From the IMG/VR virus record IMGVR_UViG_3300034082_001881, positions 1-51,606 of that record: DNA of 51,606 nucleotides. One strand, given 5' to 3'. The notes under the pieces were generated by a model, which saw nothing but the letters and a program-made list of their open reading frames with translations, made no database searches and had not been told where the DNA came from. The DNA comes from a virus. Positions 1-8,296 of this stretch are shown one piece after another (position 1 is the stretch's first letter; every line of letters starts with the position of its first letter). The translations under genes were made by a program, and so were the position numbers.

Positions 1-637
1 TGATTATGAAATAACCTTCAGTTCCTTGTTCTTCAGATAAACCTTCAAAAAACTCTGAGTCATATTTTTCTAATGAAAACTCAACATTACCAATTTCTCT
101 GAATATATAATTTCTTAATTTTATAACGTTTTCAACATCTAATTCTTCAATTACATCCTCATAAACATTATTGGTTGAATCGTAAAAATCTTCATGGTAA
201 TCCTCGCCTAAAACACGTTCTGCAACATCTTTTGCCGTAGTATTACGACCACTATCATCAAATAGTTCAGCAAGTTCCGTACGGTCTCTTAAGAATAGGT
301 AATAACCATCTGATCTTTTTTCAACATCAGTTAGAATTTTTCCGGTTAACCATTCTAACCAAACTTCAGGATCCTGTTGTATTTTATATAAGAGAAAATC
401 ATTCTCAAGAACTTCTGGTATAGATTTATAATCAAATTTATCCAAAAGTTTTGTTTTAACTAAAAAATCAAATGAGGGTACATTATTGTGAGGTATATTA
501 CTTAAATCTAATTCATCTATTAAACCTTTTCTAAGTACAAAACTTAAAAACACCTCAATCCTATTATTGAATATTTTGGAAATTGATTGCCAATTACCAT
601 CATTAAATTCTTCTATTATTTCTTCAATATCATTCAT
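1..637 (-). CDS. Unknown protein, 3' end cut by window edge
   Basis: An open frame starts at the ATG whose complement is at 635-637 and runs off the left edge, giving at least 212 residues beginning MNDIEEIIEEFNDGNWQSIS. The visible part is acidic and mostly helical in character, with no catalytic motif that I recognise. A class B box (ATATTTATA on the minus strand, 642-650) ends 4 nt before the ATG, so this gene has its own promoter and a nearly leaderless start. The frame is open for over 600 bases with coding-like third positions, so the gene is real; the function is not known. Confidence 0.8.
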   Translation of the reverse strand, partial: MNDIEEIIEEFNDGNWQSISKIFNNRIEVFLSFVLRKGLIDELDLSNIPHNNVPSFDFLVKTKLLDKFDYKSIPEVLENDFLLYKIQQDPEVWLEWLTGKILTDVEKRSDGYYLFLRDRTELAELFDDSGRNTTAKDVAERVLGEDYHEDFYDSTNNVYEDVIEELDVENVIKLRNYIFREIGNVEFSLEKYDSEFFEGLSEEQGTEGYFII

Positions 638-641
638 ACCT

Positions 642-650
642 TATAAATAT
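642..650 (-). promoter_or_regulatory. Class B promoter box for the 637 gene
   Basis: ATATTTATA on the minus strand, 4 nt upstream of the ATG. It is one of at least 17 such boxes in the window. Confidence 0.55.
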
Positions 651-679
651 AAAAAAAGGTGGAAAATACTTCCCACCTC
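650..679 (-). terminator. Rho-independent terminator of the MGCGC microprotein gene
   Basis: Read on the minus strand, AGGTGG and CCACCT form a stem around a loop of about ten bases and are followed by a run of T. It lies just after the stop of the 701-841 gene and just before the next promoter. Confidence 0.75.
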
Positions 680-700
680 AACTTTTTAACCAATCACCGA

Positions 701-841
701 TTACTTTTTGTTGTAATACTTCTCAACAATTTTCTTTACCGACTCTTGAACCGTAGATTGATTCGCCGCTGGTTGTTGTGGAGCTTGTTGAGGTGACTGA
801 GCATTTTGTTGATTTGCTTTATTCTTACATCCGCATCCCAT
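701..841 (-). CDS. Cys-rich N-terminus microprotein (MGCGCKNK), 46 aa
   Basis: A 46-residue frame reading MGCGCKNKANQQNAQSP, then a Gln/Pro/Ala-rich linker, then a basic helix ending KKIVEKYYNKK. The Met-Gly-Cys-Gly-Cys start could bind a metal or be acylated. The gene is divergent from the 925 gene and is followed by its own terminator, which supports expression. I cannot assign a function; the low-complexity middle and C-terminal amphipathic helix suggest a small tether or structural peptide. Confidence 0.7.
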   Translation of the reverse strand: MGCGCKNKANQQNAQSPQQAPQQPAANQSTVQESVKKIVEKYYNKK

Positions 842-910
842 AATATTTGTTTTTAATAGGTTTATTTAATTATAAATATCAGAGAAGTTTCATATTTTGT
901 AAACCATTAA

Positions 911-919
911 ATATTTATT
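911..919 (+). promoter_or_regulatory. Class B promoter box for the 925 gene
   Basis: ATATTTATT ends 5 nt before the ATG at 925. Confidence 0.5.
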
Positions 920-924
920 GTAAT

Positions 925-2460
925 ATGAAAAAAGTTGTTAGAATTAATGAGGGTGAATTAATTGGATTAATAAAGAATATTATTATTGAACAAGATGATA
1001 ATGTTGAATATGAAGATTTCACTCCAGAAGAATATATGGATCTATTAAAGTCTGTTAACTATAAGGCACAGGCCATTCCTAAGTTTCCTGACTTTAGAGG
1101 TAAAAAAATAAGAGTAAATGGTAACTTATCCTTAATGGGTTTAAAACAAATAACTAATTTGGGTGAGTTAATCGTAACTGGTAATTTAAATGTTCGTTCC
1201 TCAGGTATTGTAAGTATTGAGGGTATTACAGTTGGTGGTACTTTTAGTTATTGGGACACACCATATAGCATAGAACTTGAGAGAAGAAAAGAAATGGCTT
1301 TGAGACAAGAGGCGAAACAAAGACGAGAAGATGATGAGTGGAACTTAGATAATCCTGAAATTGATAAAGAAGGTATAATGGCAAATGTGGTATTTGAATA
1401 TATGACCCAACAGGGAGATATTGGATATTTAACTGATTCAGAACGCGAAGAATTAAAAGAATTTGAAAAAAGAATGGAGGAACTTGAGGAAAGGATAGAT
1501 AACGAGGAAGATCCTGAGGTTCTTGACGAATTGGATATGGAACGTAGTGATCTTCAAGATGATATAGATAGACTTAAAGGAAATGATAACGATGTGTATG
1601 ATTTAATACCTGACGGTAAACATTACGATATGGATACATTTAGATCCGTACATGATGATAGTGGGGGTAATATTTATGCGGTTGGAACTGAACGTGATGC
1701 TGATAGCTCTGTGGAAGAGTATTATGAAGAAATGATAAACGATTTAAATAATTTTAGTAGAAGTACTTTATCGGACCATATTGATGGTGATGATGTTGCG
1801 GATTATTATGAAGATATGATTCGTGAATGGGTTACTGAAGATCCTGACAATTATGGTGTTACTAAAGAAACTAGTCTCAGACAAGATAAAGAAATTGAAC
1901 AATTAAATAACAAAAAAAGGTCTCTTGAGATAGAAACGTATTTGATTAAAAATGGTGCTAGATCTCCTCTTATTGAGGAAGAGATTGAAAGCATGAAGTA
2001 CTTTAAGTTTAAAGATTATATGGATAATTTATTAATTGTTGAATGGTCTGAAAATAAATGGCAAATTTACCAAAACGGTAAAAAAGTTGATGAAGTATAC
2101 TATGAAGATGAGGATGAAGATGGTGAACATGAATCGGATAATGACTCAAGGATTGATGAAATTGAAAGTGAAATAGAAGACATTGATGTTGAAATACAAG
2201 ATATAAAAGATTATCCTGATGGTGATTTAAATGATGATGAGGTTGAAGAAGCGGTTGATGATAAGTTACAAGAAATTAGAGATGACCCGGCAAGTTGGTT
2301 AAATGATATGGGTGATGAACTTGAAAATTTTGTTAATAAAAGATCATTACTGGAAAGTTTAGTTAATGATGGTGATTATGGTTCAATAAATGGGTATGAT
2401 GGTTCATATGATACAGATTTAGTTAACGATACAACTTTTGTTGTAATGAGAATTGAATAA
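925..2460 (+). CDS. Tagged acidic protein, probably virion-associated, 511 aa
   Basis: The frame is open from 847, but the ATG at 925 is chosen because a class B box sits 5 nt upstream and the protein then begins with the shared tag MKKVVRINEGELIGLIKNII followed by an IIE/Q junction. Residues about 40-100 carry a repeated pattern of the type 'IRVNGNLSLMG...LIVTGNLNVRSSG', like leucine-rich or beta-solenoid turns. The rest is very acidic, with coiled-coil segments (EEFEKRMEELEERIDNEED-like) and stretches of Asp/Glu. The tag, late-type promoter and acidity suit an internal head or scaffold-like protein. This is inference; no homologous family is recognised. Confidence 0.75.
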   Translation: MKKVVRINEGELIGLIKNIIIEQDDNVEYEDFTPEEYMDLLKSVNYKAQAIPKFPDFRGKKIRVNGNLSLMGLKQITNLGELIVTGNLNVRSSGIVSIEGITVGGTFSYWDTPYSIELERRKEMALRQEAKQRREDDEWNLDNPEIDKEGIMANVVFEYMTQQGDIGYLTDSEREELKEFEKRMEELEERIDNEEDPEVLDELDMERSDLQDDIDRLKGNDNDVYDLIPDGKHYDMDTFRSVHDDSGGNIYAVGTERDADSSVEEYYEEMINDLNNFSRSTLSDHIDGDDVADYYEDMIREWVTEDPDNYGVTKETSLRQDKEIEQLNNKKRSLEIETYLIKNGARSPLIEEEIESMKYFKFKDYMDNLLIVEWSENKWQIYQNGKKVDEVYYEDEDEDGEHESDNDSRIDEIESEIEDIDVEIQDIKDYPDGDLNDDEVEEAVDDKLQEIRDDPASWLNDMGDELENFVNKRSLLESLVNDGDYGSINGYDGSYDTDLVNDTTFVVMRIE

Positions 2461-2501
2461 TACCTTTACAGAATACAATTATATTATTATGTTTATGTTT
2501 A

Positions 2502-3290
2502 ATGGCAAGAAATAAAAAAATAGAATTTGTAATGGACACCGATTGGATGTTTGAAAGGCCAATTGATAGGGAACATAAAGAATATAAGTTATTATCATAT
2601 TTCCAACGTATGGGACAAAAGTTAGATAACATGGAACTTTACCCTGGATTTATAGAATTATCATTACATTTAGCAAACATACAAACACTTATCAGAGATA
2701 AGAAAATCATATATACGAATAAGAAATTCAATTCAGTTGACGACGAATTATTAGTTAAGGACCTTAAAATTAAAAATGTTCCTGATATGTCATCTGATGA
2801 GTATGAGGAGTTTACAAAAATTTTACAATACACTGCACCAAGAATGTTGGAGTACTTCAACATTGCAAAATCTGTATGGACAATAGTTTTTGATAGTATT
2901 GAAACAAAATACAGGAAGAACAAAAAGGAAATTTTATCCAACAAAGGTTTCTTCTTCCATTTGGATAAAAGAGACAACAAGTATTATGTTTGGGAATATG
3001 GGGTATCTCCGGCAGCAAAAAAATCACCTGAAAGTAAGACAAGTGTTAAATTAATTTATTGTGATGATAAAACCAAATTGACAATACCAAAAATAATAAC
3101 TACATTTTCTGATACTGAAAACAGAACAAAATTACCGGTATTAGAAATGATTAGTAAAGGTGATTTCCCAATTGAAGAAACCTTATTACCGTTATTCAAA
3201 AGAAAAACAATAATGTTAATTAATCAAGCAAGAAATTACAATAATGATCAAGAGGATAAGAAAATAGAAAAAGAATTTTTAGAAGATTAA
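2502..3290 (+). CDS. Unknown phage protein, 262 aa
   Basis: A 262-residue soluble protein starting MARNKKIEFVMDTDWMFERP. It has a helical N-terminal half, a central aromatic stretch (FFFHLDKRDNKYYVWEYG) and a charged Lys/Glu tail. There is no recognised motif. It begins 41 nt after the acidic protein, and the 60-aa gene at 3293 follows after only 2 nt, so these two are probably one transcript. The function is unknown. Confidence 0.8.
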   Translation: MARNKKIEFVMDTDWMFERPIDREHKEYKLLSYFQRMGQKLDNMELYPGFIELSLHLANIQTLIRDKKIIYTNKKFNSVDDELLVKDLKIKNVPDMSSDEYEEFTKILQYTAPRMLEYFNIAKSVWTIVFDSIETKYRKNKKEILSNKGFFFHLDKRDNKYYVWEYGVSPAAKKSPESKTSVKLIYCDDKTKLTIPKIITTFSDTENRTKLPVLEMISKGDFPIEETLLPLFKRKTIMLINQARNYNNDQEDKKIEKEFLED

Positions 3291-3292
3291 AC

Positions 3293-3475
3293 ATGGGTTT
3301 TAACAAAAGATTTTTAAAGAAAGAAAATATTCTTATTCACTTAAATGATATTATGACTTATTTAAATACCGACGCAGTGTTGTGTACGGATGAATTTTCA
3401 CGTAATGTCTATAGGATGTTTACTGAAGGAAAAGACAAGAAAGAAATAACAAATTATATAAATAAAAATAAATGA
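3293..3475 (+). CDS. Small unknown protein, 60 aa
   Basis: A 60-residue basic protein starting MGFNKRFLKKENILIHLND and ending in a Lys-rich tail. It starts 2 nt after the previous stop, which supports translation as part of the same operon. No family is recognised. Confidence 0.65.
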   Translation: MGFNKRFLKKENILIHLNDIMTYLNTDAVLCTDEFSRNVYRMFTEGKDKKEITNYINKNK

Positions 3476-3494
3476 AAGTTAAGTTAGAATACGT

Positions 3495-4139
3495 ATGGCA
3501 AACGGAGTACACAAAATAACAGAAGATTTTGAAAAAGCGTTGTGTGATTACACGGGATCACCATACGCTATTGCATTGGATAATATGAGTAACGCTTTAT
3601 TTTTGGCGTTATATTATGAAAAAAATATAAAGAAAAGTTTGGATACGGATATGATAGATTGTCCATCTAAAACTTACCCTTCGGTTCCTTGTGAAATAAT
3701 TCACGCTGGTTTTAAAGTTAATTTTACTCCTGTTGTCGGAGATATGATTAAAGGGGCGTACCAACTATCACCAAGTAATGTTTGGGATTCCGCATTGAGT
3801 TTTACTGCCGATATGTATATTCCAAAATCACATATGTGTCTTTCATTCACAGGACCATATAAAACATTAAAACTTAGTAAGGGTGGTGCAATTTTAACTG
3901 ATGACCATAAGGCTATGTTATGGTTCAAAAGAGCGAGATTTAGTGGTAGAAGAGAATGTTCATATCATGATGATAATTTTGATATGTTAGGGTGGAACTT
4001 TTATATGATGCCTGAGTTGGCAGCGAGAGGATTACTTATGATGAGTCAGTTTTATAATTTGGATGGTTCTAAGAGACATAATCAAGATTTAGAGTTACCA
4101 TACCCTGATCTATCTAAATATGACATTTATAAACAATGA
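3495..4139 (+). CDS. Shortened DegT/DnrJ/EryC1-type sugar aminotransferase
   Basis: At 214 residues this is about half the usual 370-400 of PLP-dependent sugar aminotransferases. It keeps the large domain: an N-terminal helix, YAIALDNMSNAL (equivalent to the xNSGTxAL loop), and SFTGPYKTLKLSKGGAIL (residues 117-134), in which K123 is the likely PLP lysine ahead of the GG turn. The end, 'GWNFYMMPELAARGLL...', matches the start of the GxNxRMxELQAA helix, and the C-terminal small domain is absent. It overlaps the acyltransferase gene by 4 nt (ATGA), so transamination of a keto-sugar nucleotide followed by N-acylation is a natural reading. Whether the short form is active is unclear. Confidence 0.75.
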   Translation: MANGVHKITEDFEKALCDYTGSPYAIALDNMSNALFLALYYEKNIKKSLDTDMIDCPSKTYPSVPCEIIHAGFKVNFTPVVGDMIKGAYQLSPSNVWDSALSFTADMYIPKSHMCLSFTGPYKTLKLSKGGAILTDDHKAMLWFKRARFSGRRECSYHDDNFDMLGWNFYMMPELAARGLLMMSQFYNLDGSKRHNQDLELPYPDLSKYDIYKQ

Positions 4140-4711
4140 TTAAAGCACTAATTGGTAATGGTGGTCACGCAAGAGAAGTGATGGCTCAAATGGGAATCAA
4201 ACTCGTTAGGTTTGTCGATGATCAATATATGAGTAATGATACATTACCATTATCTGAATTAGATATAGAGAAATATGAGGTAATGGTTGCTATTGCGGAT
4301 CCAAGAGATAGGTACGATACAATCCAAAGACTACCTAAGGGTGTAAGATTTTTCACATTTGCACACCCAACCGCATTAATAATGGATGATGTTGAAATTG
4401 GTGAAGGTAGTTTTATTGGGGCAAATTCTATTTTAACAACAAATATTAAAATTGGTAAACACGCAATATTAAATAGAGGTAATCATATTGGACATGATTG
4501 TGTGATTGGAGATTTTTTTAGTGCAATGCCAGGATCGGTAGTATCAGGAAATGTTAGAATTTATGACCTTGTATATTTAGGAAATAATTCAACAATTAAA
4601 GAAAAGTTATCAATCCATTCTCTAACTACGATAGGTATGAATGGTGCGGTGGTTAAACATATAGGGGAATCTGGAACATACGTGGGTGTACCTGTAAAAA
4701 AAATAAAATAA
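4136..4711 (+). CDS. NeuD/PglD-like sugar O- or N-acyltransferase (hexapeptide repeat)
   Basis: This 191-residue protein has the two-part layout of NeuD/PglD/PerB enzymes. An N-terminal nucleotide-sugar-binding fold begins MIKALIGNGGHAREVMAQ (GxGGHAxE), and a left-handed beta-helix follows from about residue 85 with hexapeptide repeats (VEIGEGSFIGANSIL, IGKHAILNRGNHIGHDCVIG), ending in the usual GVPVKKIK. H114 or H119 in NHIGHDCVIGD is the likely catalytic histidine. It would use an acyl-CoA to acylate an amino sugar made by the upstream aminotransferase. Its length is normal for the family. Confidence 0.88.
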   Translation: MIKALIGNGGHAREVMAQMGIKLVRFVDDQYMSNDTLPLSELDIEKYEVMVAIADPRDRYDTIQRLPKGVRFFTFAHPTALIMDDVEIGEGSFIGANSILTTNIKIGKHAILNRGNHIGHDCVIGDFFSAMPGSVVSGNVRIYDLVYLGNNSTIKEKLSIHSLTTIGMNGAVVKHIGESGTYVGVPVKKIK

Positions 4712-4984
4712 ATGGAAAAAGAATGTGTATGTGGAGCTAACGTACTTTGTATGTGTCCTCCACCAAAAATGGAACAAGTAAATCACCCCCAACATTACGG
4801 AGGAGAAGATAACCCTTATGAGGCAATCAAAGTAATTGATGCTTGGGAATTAGGATTCTCATTAGGAAATACGGTAAAGTATATATCAAGAGCGGGAAAG
4901 AAAGATTCGGATAAAGAATTACAAGATCTTAAGAAAGCTTTATGGTACTTAGAACATCATATAGAAACATTAGAAAAAAAATGA
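4712..4984 (+). CDS. DUF3310 phage protein
   Basis: An 90-residue protein with the DUF3310 signature: VNHPQHYGG near residue 25, then EAIKVIDAWELGFSLGNTVKYISRAGKK and a C-terminal helix KELQDLKKALWYLEHHI. DUF3310 proteins are common in phages, where some have been linked to nucleotide kinase genes; the biochemical role is not settled. An extra Cys-rich leader (CVCGANVLCMCPPP) precedes the domain. The gene starts directly after the acyltransferase stop and overlaps rmlB by 4 nt. Confidence 0.88.
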   Translation: MEKECVCGANVLCMCPPPKMEQVNHPQHYGGEDNPYEAIKVIDAWELGFSLGNTVKYISRAGKKDSDKELQDLKKALWYLEHHIETLEKK

Positions 4985-5910
4985 AAATAATAGTAACAGG
5001 AGGTGCGGGTTTTATAGGTTCCGCTTTTATAAATTACTTATTAGATAACTTTGAATGTGATGTTCTTTGTATTGATAAACTGACATATGCTGGACGTAAA
5101 ACGAACATTAAACATAATGTTTCATTCTTACAAAAAGACATTTGTGATGTAACCGCAGATGAATTAGGTGAATTTGATTATATTGTTCACTTCGCAGCAG
5201 AATCTCATGTTGACAATTCAATCACAAACGGACTTCCATTTGTTAAAACAAATGTTGAAGGGACTTTTAACCTTTTAGAGATATCAAGAAATAATAAAAG
5301 GTTAAAGAAGTTTATTCATATTTCAACCGATGAGGTTTATGGTGATATGGACGAACACTTCTCAAGTAATCATACGGCAACTGAAGATGATAATTTAAAA
5401 CCTAGTTCATATTATTCCGCAACTAAAACGGCATCTGATATGTTAGTTTTATCTGCTAACAGAACTTATGGTTTACCATATATTATTACAAGAACTTGTA
5501 ATAACTTTGGTGAACACCAATTTGAGGAAAAGTTCTTACCTACAATCGCTAGATCAATTAAAGAAGGTAAAGAAATTCCTGTGTATGGTGATGGTAAACA
5601 AGTTAGGGAATGGATGTATGTTTACGATAACGTAAAAGTAATCTGTGATTTAATGTTTGATGATGAGATTATTAACACTATATTTAATATCGGTACATCA
5701 TTTAGGGTAACAAACTTGGACATTATAAATAAAATATCCTATATTTTAACAACAGACGTAAAAATTAAAAACGTTGAGGATCGTTTAGGTCACGATAGAA
5801 AATACGGATTAAATTGTTTAAAAATGAGGGATTATTATCTTAAAACCAAAGGTGAGATACCAAAGTTTTTAAATTTATTTGAATACTTAGAAACACAATA
5901 TAAAAAATAA
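4981..5910 (+). CDS. rfbB: dTDP-glucose 4,6-dehydratase (RmlB/RfbB)
   Basis: An extended-SDR enzyme of 309 residues. It has the NAD-binding GGAGFIGS (residues 7-14), ISTDEVYGDM (the family-specific catalytic Thr-Asp-Glu), and the YSATK catalytic pair Y145/K149, followed by TRTCNNFGEHQFEEKFLP and the YGDGKQVREWMYV substrate loop. The start at 4981 is preferred over the upstream in-frame ATG at 4942 because the fold begins exactly there and it overlaps the DUF3310 stop as ATGA. It converts dTDP-glucose to dTDP-4-keto-6-deoxyglucose, the common precursor for rhamnose and 3- or 4-amino sugars. Together with the flanking aminotransferase and acyltransferase and RmlC at 37088, it indicates phage-directed deoxysugar synthesis. 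Confidence 0.95.
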   Translation: MKIIVTGGAGFIGSAFINYLLDNFECDVLCIDKLTYAGRKTNIKHNVSFLQKDICDVTADELGEFDYIVHFAAESHVDNSITNGLPFVKTNVEGTFNLLEISRNNKRLKKFIHISTDEVYGDMDEHFSSNHTATEDDNLKPSSYYSATKTASDMLVLSANRTYGLPYIITRTCNNFGEHQFEEKFLPTIARSIKEGKEIPVYGDGKQVREWMYVYDNVKVICDLMFDDEIINTIFNIGTSFRVTNLDIINKISYILTTDVKIKNVEDRLGHDRKYGLNCLKMRDYYLKTKGEIPKFLNLFEYLETQYKK

Positions 5911-5911
5911 C

Positions 5912-6760
5912 ATGATAGAAACAGGAAAAATTATAAAGGGAGATTGTGTTGAGGTAATGAAAAAATTACCTGAAGGATCTGTTGATTTAATCGTAACATC
6001 ACCACCTTATGGGGTTGGGATTGAGTATGATGTACACGATGATGATGTTGAATTTGATGAGTATTTGGTATTTGCTAAGAATTGGTTAACCGAAGCGTAT
6101 AACGTATTGAAGGACGATGGACGTATTGCTCTTAACATTCCTTATGAGATTAACAGACAAAAGAAAGGTGGTCGTATCTTCTTTGTTTCTGAAATGTATC
6201 AGATAATGAAGGAAATTGGATTTGGATTCTTTGGTATTGTTGACTTGGAAGAACAATCACCACATAGATCTAAAACTACTGCGTGGGGTTCTTGGATGTC
6301 ACCGTCAAGTCCTTACATCTATAATCCAAAGGAATGTGTTATTTTAGCTTACAAAAAACATCACATCAAAAAAGTTAAAGGTGAACCACAATGGAAAGGA
6401 GTTCCAACTGAAATTGAACAGGAAGATGGAACATTAAAGAAAAAAGTAGTGTATGAGGAAAAAGATAAGAAAGAGTTTATGGAACTTGTGTTTGGTCAGT
6501 GGAATTACTTTGCGGATACTAAATCACTCACCAAGGCGACTTTCTCCATGGATATACCAACCAAAGCGATTAAAATACTATCCTACAAAAACGATGTAAT
6601 ATTGGACCCATTTGCTGGATCAGGAACAACATTAGTAGCTGCTCAAATATTAGAACGTAGATGGTTAGGAATTGAATTAAGTGAAAATTATAAAAAGATT
6701 GCTGAGACAAGGATTAATTATTTTAAAGCTTTAGAACAAATAAAAGAACTTCCACTATAA
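5912..6760 (+). CDS. Site-specific DNA methyltransferase (N4-cytosine/N6-adenine, beta-type order)
   Basis: This 282-residue enzyme carries catalytic motif IV TSPPYG at residues 29-34 and the SAM-binding motif I DPFAGSGTT from residue 232, in the order typical of beta-class amino-methyltransferases. GDCVEVMKKLPEGSVDLI near the N-terminus is motif III-like. TSPPY is frequent in N4-cytosine enzymes, but the target base cannot be fixed from sequence. No restriction endonuclease is adjacent, so this is an orphan methyltransferase, probably protecting phage DNA from restriction. It starts 1 nt after the rmlB stop. Confidence 0.92.
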   Translation: MIETGKIIKGDCVEVMKKLPEGSVDLIVTSPPYGVGIEYDVHDDDVEFDEYLVFAKNWLTEAYNVLKDDGRIALNIPYEINRQKKGGRIFFVSEMYQIMKEIGFGFFGIVDLEEQSPHRSKTTAWGSWMSPSSPYIYNPKECVILAYKKHHIKKVKGEPQWKGVPTEIEQEDGTLKKKVVYEEKDKKEFMELVFGQWNYFADTKSLTKATFSMDIPTKAIKILSYKNDVILDPFAGSGTTLVAAQILERRWLGIELSENYKKIAETRINYFKALEQIKELPL

Positions 6761-6779
6761 TGTGGAAGTTTTAGTTTTT
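6747..6779 (+). terminator. Rho-independent terminator after the methyltransferase operon
   Basis: AACTTCCAC (6747-6755) pairs with GTGGAAGTT (6762-6770) around a 6-nt loop and is followed by TTAGTTTTT. The stem overlaps the last codons of the methyltransferase gene. Confidence 0.9.
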
Positions 6780-6783
6780 AATG

Positions 6784-6792
6784 GTATTTATA
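6784..6792 (+). promoter_or_regulatory. Class B-like box before the 17-aa ORF
   Basis: GTATTTATA lies 14 nt before the ATG at 6807. It is inside a small inverted repeat (GGTATT at 6783-6788 and AATACC at 6801-6806). Confidence 0.3.
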
Positions 6793-6806
6793 ATAAATTG
6801 AATACC

Positions 6807-6860
6807 ATGGAAGACGAATACGACAATATGTTTGGAGATCACGCAATATGTGAATTTTAA
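6807..6860 (+). CDS. Possible 17-aa peptide
   Basis: An ATG 14 nt after a class B-like box opens a short frame reading MEDEYDNMFGDHAICEF. It lies between a terminator and the promoter of the DHH gene, so something is probably transcribed here. The frame is too short to test by composition. It may instead be a leader sequence. Confidence 0.25.
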   Translation: MEDEYDNMFGDHAICEF

Positions 6861-6877
6861 TTTTTTATACCCAAAAA

Positions 6878-6886
6878 ATATTTATA
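6878..6886 (+). promoter_or_regulatory. Class B promoter box for the DHH gene
   Basis: ATATTTATA ends 3 nt before the ATG at 6890. Confidence 0.6.
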
Positions 6887-6889
6887 AGT

Positions 6890-8296
6890 ATGAATAAAAA
6901 ATTAATAACAGAATCGGGAATAAGAAATATCAGAGAATTATCCAGAAGATATCCTGAGGCTAAAATATACTTTCACCAAGATTTAGATGGGGTTACCACT
7001 GCGTTGGGTATGAAAAATTACTTAGAAGAAAACGGTATAAAAGTGGTTGACGCTGAGATTATCCAATATGGTGATAAGGAATTTGCGATTAAGAAATTAG
7101 ATGCCGAAGGTGATGTTATGCCAGTGTTAGTTGACTTTGCTCATGGTAAACCAATGTTTGTTATTCACACGGATCACCACGACACACAAGCTGGTGTTGA
7201 ACAAGGTACCGCAACTAATTTTAAATCTTCAAGGTCAAATGTTGAAACAATATCTCAAACCGTATCTCCAAGAGACATTTTCCCAACAGATGATATTACT
7301 TTGATTTCAACTGTAGATTCTGCAAACTATGCTCAACATGATATTAGTCCTGAAGAAGTAATGAACTATTTGTTTAAGGTTGATAAAGATCAATCCTTAC
7401 AAAGAAACAAAATGGTAATGGGTATGGTAACTAATAAGTTATTGTTGGCATTCAAAAACAAACCAGGGTTCTTGGAAAATATTGTAATGAATGCGAATCC
7501 ATCTTTATTAAGTATATTATTAAACATCAGATCTCAGATAAAAGAAAAGAACTATGCGGATGTTGAATCTTTGGAAAAAAACAAAGAGAACTATGTTCAA
7601 ACAATGAAGACACATAAGAATGTTAACGTTGATGATAATGTTATTGTTCAGTATGGTGGTGGTAGTATGATGAAACCAGGATCCTACGATAGATATACAC
7701 CATTCAGAAATAATCCTGAGGCTGACTTCTTAGTAATTGCTTGGCCTTTAGGGTTGGTACAAGCGTCTTGTAACCCATTTAAGAAAGAAAGGGCACTTAA
7801 AGGTGTGAACTTAGGTGAGATTAAAGATGAGGTGTTAAACAAGTGGAAATCACAATTACAGGACAAGGATATTCCTCTATCAACAATCAAATGGATATCA
7901 GAATCGGGAAAAGATTTTGGTGAGCAATCAGTTGGTTTTACATTCAGAGATTTCAATGCGTTATATGGTAAAGAATTTAAAAAAATGATTGATGGGGAGG
8001 ACATTCTTAATGATGTTGATAAGATAATGAAAAAACCATTCAGTGAATTAAGAGACGAAGAAATGAAATTGTTAGATTCAATTAGTGTGAACGCTTGGGA
8101 CCTTATTCAATCTAATAGCGGTGGTCACAAATGTATTACAAATATTTCTGGGTTATCTTACTTAGGTAGATCTAAACGACCACCTGAGGGTAAATACAAA
8201 TATAACGCTGAGTCAGATGATTCACCTTATGTAAAATTTACAAAGATGGTTCAGAATGAGTTTGTGAGAGTATTGAAAGAAAAAATGAAAGATTAA
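6890..8296 (+). CDS. DHH-family phosphoesterase
   Basis: A 468-residue protein with DHH-superfamily motifs: FHQDLDGVTTALGMK (motif I, D35/D37 region), VDFAHGK and the signature TDHHD at D95-H96-H97. DHH proteins are Mn-dependent phosphoesterases such as RecJ exonuclease, NrnA oligoribonuclease and cyclic dinucleotide hydrolases. Near the C-terminus a SNSGGHKCITNISG stretch resembles the GGH motif of DHHA1 domains. The start MNKKLITESGIRNIRELS resembles the tag shared by virion proteins, and the class B box is only 3 nt upstream. Likely a nucleic-acid or oligonucleotide hydrolase; the substrate is not evident. It converges on the DUF192 gene with a 4-nt overlap of the 3' ends. Confidence 0.82.
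   Translation: MNKKLITESGIRNIRELSRRYPEAKIYFHQDLDGVTTALGMKNYLEENGIKVVDAEIIQYGDKEFAIKKLDAEGDVMPVLVDFAHGKPMFVIHTDHHDTQAGVEQGTATNFKSSRSNVETISQTVSPRDIFPTDDITLISTVDSANYAQHDISPEEVMNYLFKVDKDQSLQRNKMVMGMVTNKLLLAFKNKPGFLENIVMNANPSLLSILLNIRSQIKEKNYADVESLEKNKENYVQTMKTHKNVNVDDNVIVQYGGGSMMKPGSYDRYTPFRNNPEADFLVIAWPLGLVQASCNPFKKERALKGVNLGEIKDEVLNKWKSQLQDKDIPLSTIKWISESGKDFGEQSVGFTFRDFNALYGKEFKKMIDGEDILNDVDKIMKKPFSELRDEEMKLLDSISVNAWDLIQSNSGGHKCITNISGLSYLGRSKRPPEGKYKYNAESDDSPYVKFTKMVQNEFVRVLKEKMKD

Noticed and set aside
847-924. Upstream extension of the 925 gene
   Set aside because: It crosses the divergent promoter region and lacks the tag; the ATG at 925 gives both.
4942-4980. Upstream start for RmlB
   Set aside because: The NAD-binding fold starts exactly at 4981 and this stretch belongs to DUF3310 in another frame.
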